Source: Haberlea rhodopensis (taxonomy: Eukaryota; Streptophyta; Magnoliopsida; Lamiales; Gesneriaceae). From it: a stretch of 64,000 nt of DNA. Where the stretch lies: positions 1-64,000 of the forward strand of contig CAJQUN010001192.1 of assembly GCA_907163345.1 (NCBI GenBank), read 5' to 3'. Every line of letters starts with the position of its first letter. The first letter of the stretch is position 1. Shown in pieces: positions 1 to 10,042 of this stretch. Under the pieces are notes generated by a model. It worked only from the letters and a program-made list of their open reading frames with translations, was not told where the DNA came from and searched no databases. The translations under genes were made by a program, and so were the position numbers.

Positions 1-440
1 GGGTAGAGATTTACTCGTTTTTCTGGAAAAACGTGGGTGGGAGTGTTTTTGAGGAGGTGTTATCATGCATGATAAGCTTATATATTGGAAAACTTTGATG
101 TAAAAACATGCTTGGTAGTTTGTGAAAACCATTGCATGTTTAGTTTGCGCAAGGTTTATGTATATGTATAGTTTTAATAGCATGAAAGAGGTGCTCAAGA
201 ATTCTGGAAATGAAAATGTGCCCTGTTTCCAGAAAAAGTGATCATAGTACTTGTTTTAATGATCGATGTTAGCATGTAGGTTTATGCTCAAGGGTGTATA
301 TTTGGTTTGAATACACTCAGGGTAGTGTAGTTCAAATGCTAGCATGATGGTCTTGAGTATGTATATGTCCTACATGTTAGATTAAGGGTTATGATATCGG
401 TGTTAAGCAATTCTGGAAAATCGCCGAAGGAACAAGGTTG

Positions 441-593
441 GCGATCGATCGCAAGGAGGCGATCGATCGCGACGTTCCAGTAAGTTTTGGCGACGATCGC
501 CAATATAGTGGCGACGATCGCGGATTGAATTTTTCTGGTATGCGAGGGCAGTAGCATCTCGCGATCGATCGGGGCTCATGGGCGATCGATCGC
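441..593. repeat. GCGATC dyad array of CHR-A LTR (six dyads)
   Basis: Palindromes GCGATCGATCGC at 441, 459 and 582, a variant ending GG at 561, and shorter GCGACGATCGC forms at 490 and 511. Start-to-start intervals are 18, 31, 21, 50 and 21 bp, counted by hand. The linkers contain CAGTA (near 479 and 549), as in other families. Confidence 0.85.
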
Positions 594-743
594 GAGATGA
601 TATTAAAGGATTGTTTGGTTTTTTATTTGGTTTGCTTCCGGATTATTATGAGGTGCCTAATTGTGTTGTGTGGCTATGTAGAACCATCCCAGGTGCCAGC
701 ACAACGAGGAGATAAAGTCGATTGACTCCTCTATCTTTGAAAG

Positions 744-760
744 GTACGTAAGCGACGTAA
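744..760 (+). promoter_or_regulatory. Paired ACGT motif / 5' splice-site-like sequence in CHR-A LTR
   Basis: Reads AAG-GTACGTAAG followed by GACGTAAGG. The same pair of ACGT cores occurs in the B, C, H and J LTRs. ACGT is the known core bound by plant bZIP factors, and AG/GTACGTAAG also fits a plant 5' splice site. The sequence alone does not decide between these. Confidence 0.4.
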
Positions 761-942
761 GGGCATCCCAACGGTAACATGTACTTTATGTTTGTCTTAT
801 GACACATGATGAATGCAATGTGGTGCATTAAGATTATGATACATGTTTATGCATTGTTTTTGCATATGTATGTTGTGAAATATAAGAGGTGTATTTCACG
901 AGTCAAAGTTATCTTAGTAAGGATTTTAAGGCTTACGCTAAG

Positions 943-1085
943 CCATTGGAAGCGATGAAGAATTCCGCTTACATGGAGTAGCAACGATAAAGTCCATTGG
1001 AAGCGATGAAGAATCCGCTTACATGGAGTAGCAACGCTAAAGTCCATTGGAAGCGATGAAGAATTCCGCTTACATGGAGTAGCAA
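943..1085. repeat. 51-bp tandem repeat, about 2.8 copies
   Basis: Units begin CCATTGGAAGCGATGAAG at 943, 994 and 1044; the second lacks one base and the third is partial. The block lies inside the intron-like interval 744-1334 of the LTR. Confidence 0.9.
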
Positions 1086-1614
1086 GAAGCATTAAAATGT
1101 ACTAATGATAAGGGCTCGGATGAAATAGGATTTAAGGGAAAAGGAATGTCAGACATTGCATATCCATACATTCATAAATGTGTTTCTATTATGAATTATG
1201 GTACAGGACAACAATGGGCGATATAAATGCTGGAAATACAGGAGACTTGTGTTTAAGATTTGCATTTATGCCTTACTTTATATTATGTGTAAATATGAAT
1301 TGTGTTATGCTCATGGTTGGGGTTGTCTTTGTAGGTGCTTTTGTTGACGAGAACCAGGGCCGGGGTTGATATGCTGAGCTGTAAGGAGTGCTACAGGATT
1401 AGCATGTTAGAGTTTTTGTATAGCTTCTACTGAGTAGAGTAAGACTATGATGTAGTACCTTTGTAGGATGTACGTCTTTCCTTTTGGAACATTTTGGTAC
1501 TGTAATCTCTAAAGCTCAGGTTAATCAACACGGCACATTACTCTGATATATCGCATGTATGTTTAGTTCTCTAAATTGCACCTTAATATCTTGATGTGAT
1601 AACGGGGTCTCACA

Positions 1615-1676
1615 CATGCTAAGGCTACCCTTCACTTGTTCCACGCGGTTCTCTAACCACTGCTCTGATACCACTA
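1615..1676 (-). mobile_element. CHR-C leader fragment with tRNA-Met primer site
   Basis: Reversed start of a Ty3/gypsy internal region. GCTCTGATACCA (1662-1673) is the complement of the initiator-Met primer site TGGTATCAGAGC, and the bases left of it match the leader after the CHR-J primer site at 62447. Only about 60 bp of internal sequence remains before the abutting CHR-A LTR, so the rest of this element is gone. Confidence 0.8.
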
Positions 1677-3708
1677 ATGTAAGGACCCTAGTTCCTTAAG
1701 TGCGGATTAAAGGCATAATTAGAGCTAACATAAATTATCAGAGTAAAATGATCGTGTTGAGACTATGAGCTTTAAGAATTACATGCCAAAAATAAGGACT
1801 ATCAATGGATTAATTACATTCCCCAATCTAATGATGTTATCATCTATAGCTTTACACTACTCCTAGAGTAGACACTATACAAAAGTAATCCCGTCCTTCA
1901 ATTCCCAAAAGTGTTCTTCACAAGCTCACTGCCTCAACCCGCCTTAGCCCCTTCTTATCATGCCAAAAGTGTACCTACAAGGGCAACCCCCAAACATGAG
2001 CAATAATATCATTCATATTCAACACAATATGAATATAAGGCGAAATGCATAAATCACAATAAAACACTTCCTGTTTTTCCCATTCATTTTAAACGCTTCC
2101 AGTTTGGTTGTCCCTGTACCATAACTCATGAGTATAATCAATAGATTATTTAATGGTCCACACATGTCATGACATAATACCATTTCATCATCACCAAATA
2201 CCAATCACCAATCCCTAGTCTGTTCATCACAATGTATTTTAATGCCCCTCGCTTTTCATATCGGCGGCATAGAATAACCTCGCTTCAATGGACATGCGGC
2301 GCTCCCACCCCTCGCTTCACATTGAGCGGCAAATATTCTTTCCTCGCCTCATATGATAACCACGCTTAATGTGACATGCGGCGCTCCCCACCCCTCGCTT
2401 CATATTTAGCGGCAACAAATCAAATAGCGGCAAGCATTAAAATCATCAAGGGATGACCACGACTCATGGGATGTGCACCAATAACCATCATATGCATATA
2501 CAATCATCATGCATAATTCAACATGTATTTGCATCCACAATGCATAAACAATGAGTATATTAGATACATGTACCGTTGGGTGCCCGTACGTCCTCTACGT
2601 ACCTTTCCAAAAGTAGGATGTGGTAGGACTTCACTTCCTTGGCTGTGTCGCCACCTGGGATGGTTCTACATATTCACACAAATCAATATTAAACCCAATA
2701 ATAGTCCAATACCAAAAATCCTACAAAAATAACCAAAAACATCATATTTTGTGTCTCGCGATCGATCGCTGCAAAGGGCCGATCGATCGCGAGATCACAC
2801 TGCCCGAATCTCAATTTTTGTTCTTTCGGCGGGATCGCCACACTTGGCGCGATCGATCGCCAACCTCACCAATCGATCGCCCAAGTGTGGCGATCGATAC
2901 CCAAAAGCTTCTGGAGCACACTGCCTGCTCGCGATCGATCGTCAAAAACGGCGATCGATCGTCGAGTCCCGCACTTCGAAAAATCACCATTTTTGCTCCA
3001 AAACTCATTTCCAATCCATACCAACTCTCCTACCATCAAACCAACAACATCAAACACAATAAAACCTTCCCAATACACTTTAAACATCTCAAAAATCCAA
3101 CATTCAACCAAAATAATACCAACTCAAACAAACCCATTTCAAAACCCTTCAAAACCACCACAAATCCCAACCAAACACAACAAAAACAATAAGGAGGTAT
3201 CCATACCTCTTGGGGACTCCAAATCTCCCAATAAACTTCACAATCAAATTTTTGGAAGGATTTCTCTCCACCTTTTTGCACAAAAACGAAATGAAGAGAA
3301 GGAAGGGTTTGGGAGGTGAAATTTGGGAAAGTTAAAAAAGTGAAGGTATGGTGGGGTTTGGGGGGATTATAAAGTGGGTTGTTTAAAATAAAATGCATTC
3401 CACAATACCATGGTGTATAAACACCCCAACATGATATTTAAAAGCATTAACATCACAATGCTCCACAATCTCAAATAAAAGCATTGTTTTACCAATAAAT
3501 GACTACCAACACATGTAAGTCATTAAAACACCCAATTATCCAACATGCATCACATGCACCCCGAAATGCATTCCCGGTCACGCCTACCATATGACTAAGC
3601 ATTTCAACATGATAAATAAATCCAGCACATAATTAATTACCCACCGTAATTAATCATATAAACACAATTAATGCCCAAATTGCAATCAATTATTTCGGGG
3701 ATATCACA
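1677..3708 (-). mobile_element. CHR-C 5' LTR, antisense
   Basis: Reversed LTR, about 2.03 kb, running from the primer site at 1673 to TGTGATATCCCCG (reverse) at 3708. It matches the forward solo CHR-C LTR at 40510-42626 at both ends and inside: the AGAACCATCCCAGGT-type motif, GCGGCGCTCCCACCCC repeats near 2290-2400, and the palindrome CTACTCCTAGAGTAG at 1857. It sits inside the pol of the antisense CHR-A element. It is AT-rich with no coding content; the overlapping frames at 2620-3400 are noise in the LTR. Confidence 0.85.
2758..2962. repeat. GCGATC dyad array of antisense CHR-C LTR
   Basis: Eight dyads or decayed dyads at about 2758, 2779, 2828 (degenerate), 2849, 2869, 2890, 2931 and 2951. 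Intervals are 21, 49, 21, 20, 21, 41 and 20 bp. A CAGTG-containing linker (reverse strand) precedes the pair at 2931. Confidence 0.8.
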
Positions 3709-4906
3709 TAATGTGGCCCAAGAATGCTACGCTGCTCAGCCAGAACTCACACTTGCTGAGTTTGGCATACAACTGGTGATCTCTGAGGATCTGTAGCACT
3801 GTCCTCAAATGAATAGCATGTTCCTCTTCACTTCTTGAATAGACAAGGATGTCATCAATGAATACGATCACAACTGATCAAGGTACTCCTGAAATACTCG
3901 GTTCATCAGGCTCATAAAGACTGCAGGGGCATTCGTCACCCCGAATGTCATCACTAAGAACTCATAGTGCCCGTACCGAGTTCGAAAGGCTGTCTTTTTG
4001 TATGTCATCAGCCCTAACTCGTATCTGGTGGTAGCCTGACCTCAAATCAATCTTCGAATAAAGCTCTGTGCCCTGAAGCTGATCAAATAAGTCATCAATC
4101 CTCGGAAGGGGGTACTTGTTCTTAATAGTCACTTTGTTCAATTGACGGTAATCGATACATAGGCGCATCCAACCGTCCTTTTTCTTCACGAACAAGACTG
4201 GTGCACCCCAAGGCGATACACTAGGACGAATGTATCCCTTGTCGAGGAGTTCCTGTAACTGTACCTTCAGTTCTCTCATCTCTGCCGGTGCCATCCTATA
4301 AGGAGCATGGGAAATGACAGATGTCCCTGGCAATAGCTCGATCTCAAACTCAACATCTCTGATCGGCAGAAACCCTGGAATCTCATCCAGAAACACATCG
4401 ATGAATTCTGCAACCACTGGTATATCCCCGATCCTTAATTCTTCCTTTTCCTCAGATACATCCATGTCATAAATGATGTAACATGTATGACCGCGTTCCA
4501 ATAACCAAGACATCTTAACCGCTGAGATCACTGGAATCCTTGGACGAGAGCCGTCCCCATAAAAGGTCCACTGGAACCCTTGATCAGACAGAAAACGTAC
4601 CATCTTCTGTCGGTAGTCTACCACAGCCTGGTATCTGCTCAGCACATCGATCCCTATAATGCAGTCAAAGTCTGCCATATCCAACAAAATCAAATCGGCC
4701 CTCAGATCATTGCCCTCAAAATAAATGAGGCAATCAGATAGTAGTCGATCCGCAATCACATGCTTTCCCGTGGGTGTCGAGACCATAAGAGGCGTGGGCA
4801 ACAGAGACGAGCACAAGCGGTGTCTCTCCACAAAAGCAGCAGAACAAAAGAGTGGGAAGCACCTGTATCTATCATAATAAATGCGGGGTACGTAAGTAAA
4901 TGACAC
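3709..4906 (-). pseudogene. pol: CHR-A pol fragment: protease and reverse transcriptase, broken
   Basis: Antisense Ty3/gypsy polyprotein. The open stretch 4906-3962 covers the aspartic protease after its DTGAS site, the conserved linker with GIDVLSRYQAVVD, and the start of reverse transcriptase (RPSVSPWGAPVLFVKKKDG, CIDYRQLNKVTIKNKYPLP, LRSGYHQIRVR). An extra A near 3996 shifts the frame. Beyond it the FIDD catalytic box can still be read, with another lost base near 3868. The sequence stops at FLGH where the CHR-C LTR is inserted (3708/3709). RNase H, integrase and the chromodomain are absent here. The remnant cannot make an active enzyme. Confidence 0.9.
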
Positions 4907-6024
4907 GTACCAGCAATAACCTCCTCCGGGGCTGCCTCAGCCTGCTCCCGAGTCAGTGCATACACCTGCGGCGGTCCTGTCGCCTGACCTCCCTGTGGTC
5001 GTGGTGCAAACTGCTGTCTCTGTGGTGCCGTCCTAGCATCAAATCTTGGTCTATTCGGCCCTGAGTCTGCCTGACCTGCCCGATTGGGGCAAGCCCTAGC
5101 CAGGTAGCCCACCTTGCCACAAACATAACAGCCTCGGCAGTCACGTGACAAATGAAATCCTCCGCAGTGGTCACACCTGTTCCCTCCTGTTTTACTCCCC
5201 TGTGTAGGTCCTCGATTGCTTTGCTTCTGACCTTGAGACTTCTTCCCACCAAATCTAGAAGATGATGAGGCCCCACGAGGCTTGAACTGGTCTCCTCGTG
5301 GCCTCAGGCTGTCAACAGCTGGTCTCTGAGGTGGTATGAAAGGGGGCACATCTTCCTTGTACGCACCAACTGCAATCTCTGCCAGCTCTGCCCTAGTCAG
5401 GGCATCATCAAATGAGTTGGGGTTGTTGGAGACAACCCGATCAAATAACTCTGGCCTCAGTCCCTTCAGGAAATGCCTCATCTTGGCATGGTTACTCACA
5501 GCGATATGAGGTACATACCTCAACAGTGAGGAATACTGCATAGCATAATCCGACACTGACAGGCTGCCCTGTTTCAAATTATTGAACTCATCTTCCTTTA
5601 ATTGTCTGTCAGCTGCTGAAAAGTACCGGTTAAGGAACCGGGTCCAGAATACAGTCCAATCAACCGTTATACCCTGACCCCTCAGCTCCATAACTGTTGT
5701 CTTCCACCACATGGAAGACTTCTTAGCCAGCTGAAACACTGTCAATCTCAGCCAGGCAGTCCGTGCACAGGGTGCCGATACAAATATCTGCTCTAGTCTC
5801 TCAAGCCATTCCTCGGCTGCTTCCCCAGTCTCAGTCCCTTCAAATAGCGGTGGATGATAGCTCAAGAACTGGGTCAAACTTATCTCCCCTGGTAGCAGTA
5901 TCTGTGCAATAGGCTCTATGCCTACAGCAGGTGGCGGTAGAGGATTTGACTGAGCAATACTGGCATTGATACTGCCTATATCCCCCACTTCTTCATTGGG
6001 GTTCTCCGGATTAATAGCCGTCAT
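4848..6024 (-). pseudogene. gag: CHR-A gag, ending in the protease active site
   Basis: Chromovirus-type gag. The start is the ATG at 6024, the first in frame after the primer site (6231-6242). N-terminal PPPAVG and LPGEISLTQFLSYHPPLFEG precede the capsid core EEWLERLEQIF, AKKSSMWWKTTV and DEFNNLKQGSLSVSDYA. A basic linker leads to two zinc knuckles, CDHCGGFHLSRDC and CYVCGKVGYLARAC; the second has Y where H is expected, so metal binding is doubtful. The frame then enters QVYALTREQAEAAPEEVIAGTCH and reaches IDTGASHSF, where a lost T near 4851 breaks it. Gag and protease were evidently one frame. Confidence 0.9.
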
Positions 6025-6230
6025 GCTGTAACACAGGGGTTAACAACAATACCAAAAGCAGTTCATAATATAAGCCGTTAGATAACAAGAGTAATCATAT
6101 TCAAAAGCATGTTAGTATAACAACTTATACAAAAATATGCACCACATGCATAAACATGCCCACCAATGAATACCTAGCCAACTTGTCTCTAAAGGCTACC
6201 CTTTACTCGTTCCCTGGTTATCTAACCACT

Positions 6231-6242
6231 GCTCTGATACCA
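6231..6242 (-). other. CHR-A primer binding site (initiator tRNA-Met)
   Basis: GCTCTGATACCA on the plus strand is the reverse of TGGTATCAGAGC. It lies between the gag leader and the LTR that starts at 6248, the normal position for minus-strand DNA priming. Confidence 0.9.
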
Positions 6243-6247
6243 CTAAA

Positions 6248-6459
6248 TGTGAGACCCCGTTATCTAATCAACAATATAAGGTGCAATTATGAGAACTATC
6301 ATGTATAATCAGAGTATTTAATCGTGTTGACATCCTGAGCTTAAGGGTCACATGCGCCAATAAAAATTTCAAAAGAAATTAGTTACATTCATCAAAACAA
6401 TAGGAGTGACACTATAGTTCTACTCTACTACTTGTAGAGACTACACAAAAGAACTTTGT
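6248..6459 (-). mobile_element. CHR-A 5' LTR, truncated to about 210 bp
   Basis: Begins TGTGAGACCCCGTTATC (reverse of the CHR-A LTR end) and stops at 6459, where SIRE internal sequence starts abruptly. The missing part of this LTR is not seen on the far side of the SIRE block, where a different LTR family begins at 21651. A simple insertion therefore does not explain the junction. Confidence 0.8.
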
Positions 6460-7011
6460 TATGCTTATCTTTTTATAGTCAGTATCTTGATATGCCTTGC
6501 ATTCAAATTTGAATATGCTATGTGAAAATGTGCAATTATATGATTTGTTATAATGCATTGATAATTTTATTGTTTATTGGGCATGAATGCATGAACATAT
6601 GCACACATTGAAACATTTAGAATGTATTGTTGAGTGCCTTAAACGCATGTGTATTTCACTAATTGATTTGATCTAATAGCTATTACATGCTTGGTGAGGA
6701 CAATGTGTAAAGTTATTAAAATATGGCTATGTGTCAACATATTTGAGTTATGTTTATTTAAATTTTATGCTTTTTGATTATCACAAAAAGGGGGAGAATT
6801 TTGTGATAAACTTGAACCTTAATACATGCATAGTTTAAGGGGGAGAGCTTATGTATGCATGGTTTGAGGGGGAGAGTTATTTGCTTTATGCTTTACTTGG
6901 TAAACTTGTATGTGCTATGCAATTGTTAAGGGGGAGTCTTGTTTACTCATATTTCATGCATATTACATATTCAAGTTTATCAAGTTTTGTGATCATCAAA
7001 AAGGGGGAGAT
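6460..7011 (+). mobile_element. SIRE internal 3' end, tandem remnant upstream of the 5' LTR
   Basis: 552 bp that repeat, without length change and with only a few substitutions, the 552 bp before the 3' LTR (19445-19996). It carries five AAGGGGGAG-type purine tracts (near 6785, 6838, 6865, 6928, 7000). Multiple purine tracts before the 3' LTR are typical of SIRE-type copia elements. Lying directly before a 5' LTR, it must be the tail of a second, mostly deleted copy sharing LTR 7012-8768. Confidence 0.85.
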
Positions 7012-7736
7012 TGTTGAGCATTAAACGCATTGTTGAGTTTAATGCTTAATTTATCTCCGAATTATTTATGGGTTTTGATGATCATCAAAACTTGCATGTG
7101 TTATACTAATATGTCTACTTAGTGTACAGGGTTAGATTGATAATTTGGTTGGGAAGACCAATGGAAGAGAACCCAAGTTATACAATAACATATGCGAGTT
7201 CATAGGACAAGCGGTGATTTTTATCAAGGAATCTATTGAGCTTGGATGAGAAGGAATGACATCTATGAACAACCAATTTAAGTGTTCAACATGTGTGGAA
7301 TTATGTTGGAACAATTTTTTATGATGGGATGAAGACCCACAAACCAATGGTCCGTTGGTGGGCAAATTCGTATAGAAGCCAATTGGAGCGCAGTGCAATG
7401 TTTTGATTATATCTCTTAGCTCGATGCTCCGAATAATGTGAATTCAAAGAGGTTGGAAAGCCAACTCAATATTCTAGATTTCATATTCAAACATCTCAGT
7501 CCAATTCGGATTGCATCATGGAGAAAAATGGCATGGAAGTCATAACAAGTGCAGATTGTAGCAAGGTTTGAGAGGCTGTAGCATTTTGGGCGTAACTTCT
7601 TCATACCTTAATGAAATGCAATGAAAGTTTGTCCACAGCTAGATAAGAGGAAGGGCTACAAATGTTTACCACTTTTCCCAGAAATGAGCTTAAGATGGTC
7701 TAATAGTGCAAAGTTTGAGAGTGCTGAAATCTGGCA

Positions 7737-8005
7737 GATCACCTCAGGCGATCCGGGCCATCACCTCAGGCGATCCGAGCCATGCGTGCACGCTGAGTGC
7801 ACCATCGACCCAGGCGATGGCACGCTGCGCGCCAGGAAATCCAGATCACCCCAGGCAATGTCATGATCGCCCCAGGCGATCCAGAAACTTACCTACGGCC
7901 TTGTTTATCATTGATGATCGCCCCAGGCGATGGGGAGATCGCCCGAGGCGATCTGGGCCAGATTTGACAGTTAAAGGGTGGCGATAGAGTCCGCCCGAGG
8001 CGATG
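7737..8005. repeat. GATCGCC-N3-GGCGATC dyad array of SIRE LTR (eight dyads)
   Basis: Palindromes of the form GATCGCCCCAGGCGATC, some decayed, start at 7737, 7759, 7803, 7844, 7865, 7916, 7937 and 7989. Intervals are 22, 44, 41, 21, 51, 21 and 52 bp, counted by hand. Half-site GCGATC and spacing match the gypsy LTR arrays although the palindrome centre differs. Confidence 0.85.
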
Positions 8006-8079
8006 TCCGAGGCGATCGAGGAGTGATTTCAGCCTTATGTTTAGCAACGGCTAGTAGGAGCCTAGGGGGCCTCCTACAC

Positions 8080-8087
8080 TATAAATA
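8080..8087 (+). promoter_or_regulatory. Probable TATA box of SIRE LTR
   Basis: TATAAATA, preceded by an inverted GGAGCCTAGGGGGCCTCC-like stretch and 75 bp after the last dyad. The 3' LTR repeats it at 20963-20970. Confidence 0.7.
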
Positions 8088-8404
8088 TGGATGCTTTGGA
8101 GCATTTTGAAGACAAGAAACAAGCCTACAAACTTCATCAAAGCTTTGCCAATTCAAATTTCAAATAGCTTTGCAATCTCCATACATTGTTGTTGTATTGG
8201 AGCTTGTAATTCTTTTATTTTGATAGAGTCTTGTTTTCTTCGTGTTTGTACACCGTGAAGGTTTGTGTTGAGTTATTGTAAGGTCCTCCAACACCAAAGC
8301 AAGTTGGAAATTGTAAAGTCGCCAACAAGTAAAGTTGGTGCATGTGTTGTGGCTATACTTGGAGCCCTTAAGGCCAAGAAGACTCGTGAAGAGTGTAGGT
8401 AGCT

Positions 8405-8475
8405 CGGGAAGAGCTTTGTGTACTCGGGAAGAGTAGTGTGCTTGGGAAGAGCTTTGTAAACTCGGGAAGAGTTGG
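8405..8475. repeat. CTCGGGAAGAG short repeats in SIRE LTR
   Basis: Four copies of CTCGGGAAGAG, one as CTTGGGAAGAG, about 18-20 bp apart, probably in the transcribed leader part of the LTR. The 3' LTR has the same block near 21285-21355. Confidence 0.8.
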
Positions 8476-8770
8476 ATTGTGGCTAACTTGGAGCCCTCAA
8501 GGCCAATATCATTTATTCTAGTGGAACCTCGGTTGGGAGTTATCTAACCGGGAAGAGGAGACGTAGGCGATTCATCGCCGAACTTCTATAACAAATCTCT
8601 TGTCATTTTATTGCTTTGTTTTATTTACGCATTTATTTATTTTGTTCTTTTTATTTATCGATTGACTAAAGGCTTCCGCAAGCGCAAAACTCTTTTATTT
8701 TTCAAACTCATTTTAAAACGCTAAAGTAGCCAAGGAATCTCATTCACCCCCCCTCTTCGATTCCAACAAG

Positions 8771-8783
8771 TGGTATCAGAGCC
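8771..8783 (+). other. SIRE primer binding site (initiator tRNA-Met)
   Basis: TGGTATCAGAGCC lies two bases after the LTR end at 8768 and matches the 3' end of plant initiator tRNA-Met. Confidence 0.92.
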
Positions 8784-8815
8784 ATTTGATTTTTGTTTTA
8801 AATCAAAATCTTTTT

Positions 8816-10042
8816 ATGGCTAATCTAGCAAATGAGTTTGCTCAAGGTCAATCGACGAATCGCCCTCCGCTCTTCACGGGTGATAATTACGGCTATTTGA
8901 AAAATAGAATTTCTCTATACATCCAATCCGTAGATTATGACCTATGGAAGATCATAGTGAAAGGTCCACATGTTCCTTTAAAGGAAATTGAGGGAATAAG
9001 TTTTCCCAAAGAAATGGACGATTTCACTAGAGCGGATATGATATTAATTTCACAAAATGCTAAAGCGATTAATATTTTGCATTGTGCCTTAGATATGAAG
9101 GAGTACAACCGGATCTCAATGTGCTCAACCGCTAAGGAGATATGGGACAAATTGCAAATTTGTCATGAAGGAACCAATCAAGTGAAGGAGACCAAGATTG
9201 ACCTTCTACAACTCAAATATGAGACTTTTGAGATGGAGCCCGGAGAAGAGGTGGATTCCATGTTTAGGAGGCTCACCCTTATCATAAATGAGCTTGCCCA
9301 ACTTGGAGAGAAGTACCCTCCAAAGCAAATATGGAGGAGAGCACTAAGAGCCTTACCAAAGGAATGGGATGCAAAGAGGACGGCCATTATCGAGTCAAAC
9401 AAAGGAGAAAGTGCTTCCTATGACCTTGATGAGCTCCATGGCACTTTGGTGACTCATGAGCTTGAAGTTGCCACAAGGAGAGAAGTAAAGGAGGAGGATA
9501 GATCCAAGAGAAATTGGATCGCCTTGGTTGGAAGGAAAGACCATTCCGATAATGAAGAAGATGATGATGATGAAGAGATGAGGTTGTTCACAAAGAAGTT
9601 CAAGAAGCTCTTCAACAAACATAACAAGTCAAAGACCTCTAATGCTACCAAACAAGAATCCAAACATGAGGTAACTTGCTATAATTGTCAAGAAAAAGGT
9701 CATTATGCTAACAAATGTCCTAGGAAGAAGAATGAAGACAAAGGCAAGAAGAAGGCGTTTATAGCCACGTGGAGTGATAGTGACTCCGATGAAGAAGAAG
9801 CAACTAATCTATGTCTAATGGCTCTTGGAGATGAAGATGAAAGCGATGATGAGGTACCATCTTTTGATGAACTTTTAGATTCCTATCATGAACTTATTGA
9901 TGCTCTTGGCAAAACCAAGATGAGTAACAAATTACTCAAACTTGAGATTGCTAAGAAAGATGAAGAAAATAATTCATTGAAAAATGAATTAAATTCTTTA
10001 AAATATCTTTTTGCAAATATAGTGAAAGTAGTCAAAAGATGA
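8816..10042 (+). CDS. gag: SIRE-type gag protein
   Basis: A 408-codon open frame. I start it at the ATG at 8816; the frame is open further upstream but has no earlier ATG. The N-terminal part has the copia capsid signature (PPLFTGDNYGYLKNRI about residues 22-37, then DYDLWKII). The middle is the UBN2-like gag domain (KEIWDKLQICHEG, LLQLKYETFEMEPGEEVDSMF). An acidic stretch lies near residues 244-255 and a CCHC zinc knuckle CYNCQEKGHYANKC at residues 288-301. The C-terminus is charged and likely coiled coil. In the family gag forms the particle and the knuckle binds genomic RNA. The frame is intact, which is notable for an element with no pol. Confidence 0.9.
   Translation: MANLANEFAQGQSTNRPPLFTGDNYGYLKNRISLYIQSVDYDLWKIIVKGPHVPLKEIEGISFPKEMDDFTRADMILISQNAKAINILHCALDMKEYNRISMCSTAKEIWDKLQICHEGTNQVKETKIDLLQLKYETFEMEPGEEVDSMFRRLTLIINELAQLGEKYPPKQIWRRALRALPKEWDAKRTAIIESNKGESASYDLDELHGTLVTHELEVATRREVKEEDRSKRNWIALVGRKDHSDNEEDDDDEEMRLFTKKFKKLFNKHNKSKTSNATKQESKHEVTCYNCQEKGHYANKCPRKKNEDKGKKKAFIATWSDSDSDEEEATNLCLMALGDEDESDDEVPSFDELLDSYHELIDALGKTKMSNKLLKLEIAKKDEENNSLKNELNSLKYLFANIVKVVKR

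Larger units (their letters stand above)
1..1614 (+). mobile_element. CHR-A LTR (chromovirus-like Ty3/gypsy), left end off window
   Basis: Long terminal repeat in forward orientation, entering from the left edge and ending GGGGTCTCACA at 1614. The same end, reversed, flanks the primer site of the antisense CHR-A element at 6248, which fixes the family. Inside are six GCGATC dyads (441-593), the motif AGAACCATCCCAGGT shared with CHR-C and CHR-J (near 682), a paired ACGT motif (744-760) and three 51-bp tandem repeats (943-1085). Small open frames here carry no recognisable domain and are not genes. It could be a solo LTR or the 3' LTR of an element to the left; the window does not show which. 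Confidence 0.75.
7012..8768 (+). mobile_element. SIRE-type Ty1/copia LTR (5' LTR of the gag-only element)
   Basis: Starts TGTTGAGCATTAAACG directly after AAAAAGGGGGAGAT and ends GATTCCAACA before the primer site, giving TG...CA ends and 1757 bp. It matches 19997-21650, which is 103 bp shorter through a deletion in the segment equivalent to about 7661-7763. Contents in order: a GCGATC-type palindrome array (7737-8005), TATAAATA at 8080, and a cluster of CTCGGGAAGAG repeats (8405-8475). No coding content. Confidence 0.92.

Noticed and set aside
2620..3398. Several overlapping open frames of 67-190 codons on both strands
   Set aside because: They lie in the CHR-C LTR, use low-complexity sequence (N-, T- and K-rich), have no domain and are not kept in the sister LTR at 40510-42626.
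7132..7866. Frames of 62-93 codons on both strands, repeated at 20117-20909
   Set aside because: LTR sequence of SIRE; the repeat of the frame follows from the LTR pair and the frames differ between copies.
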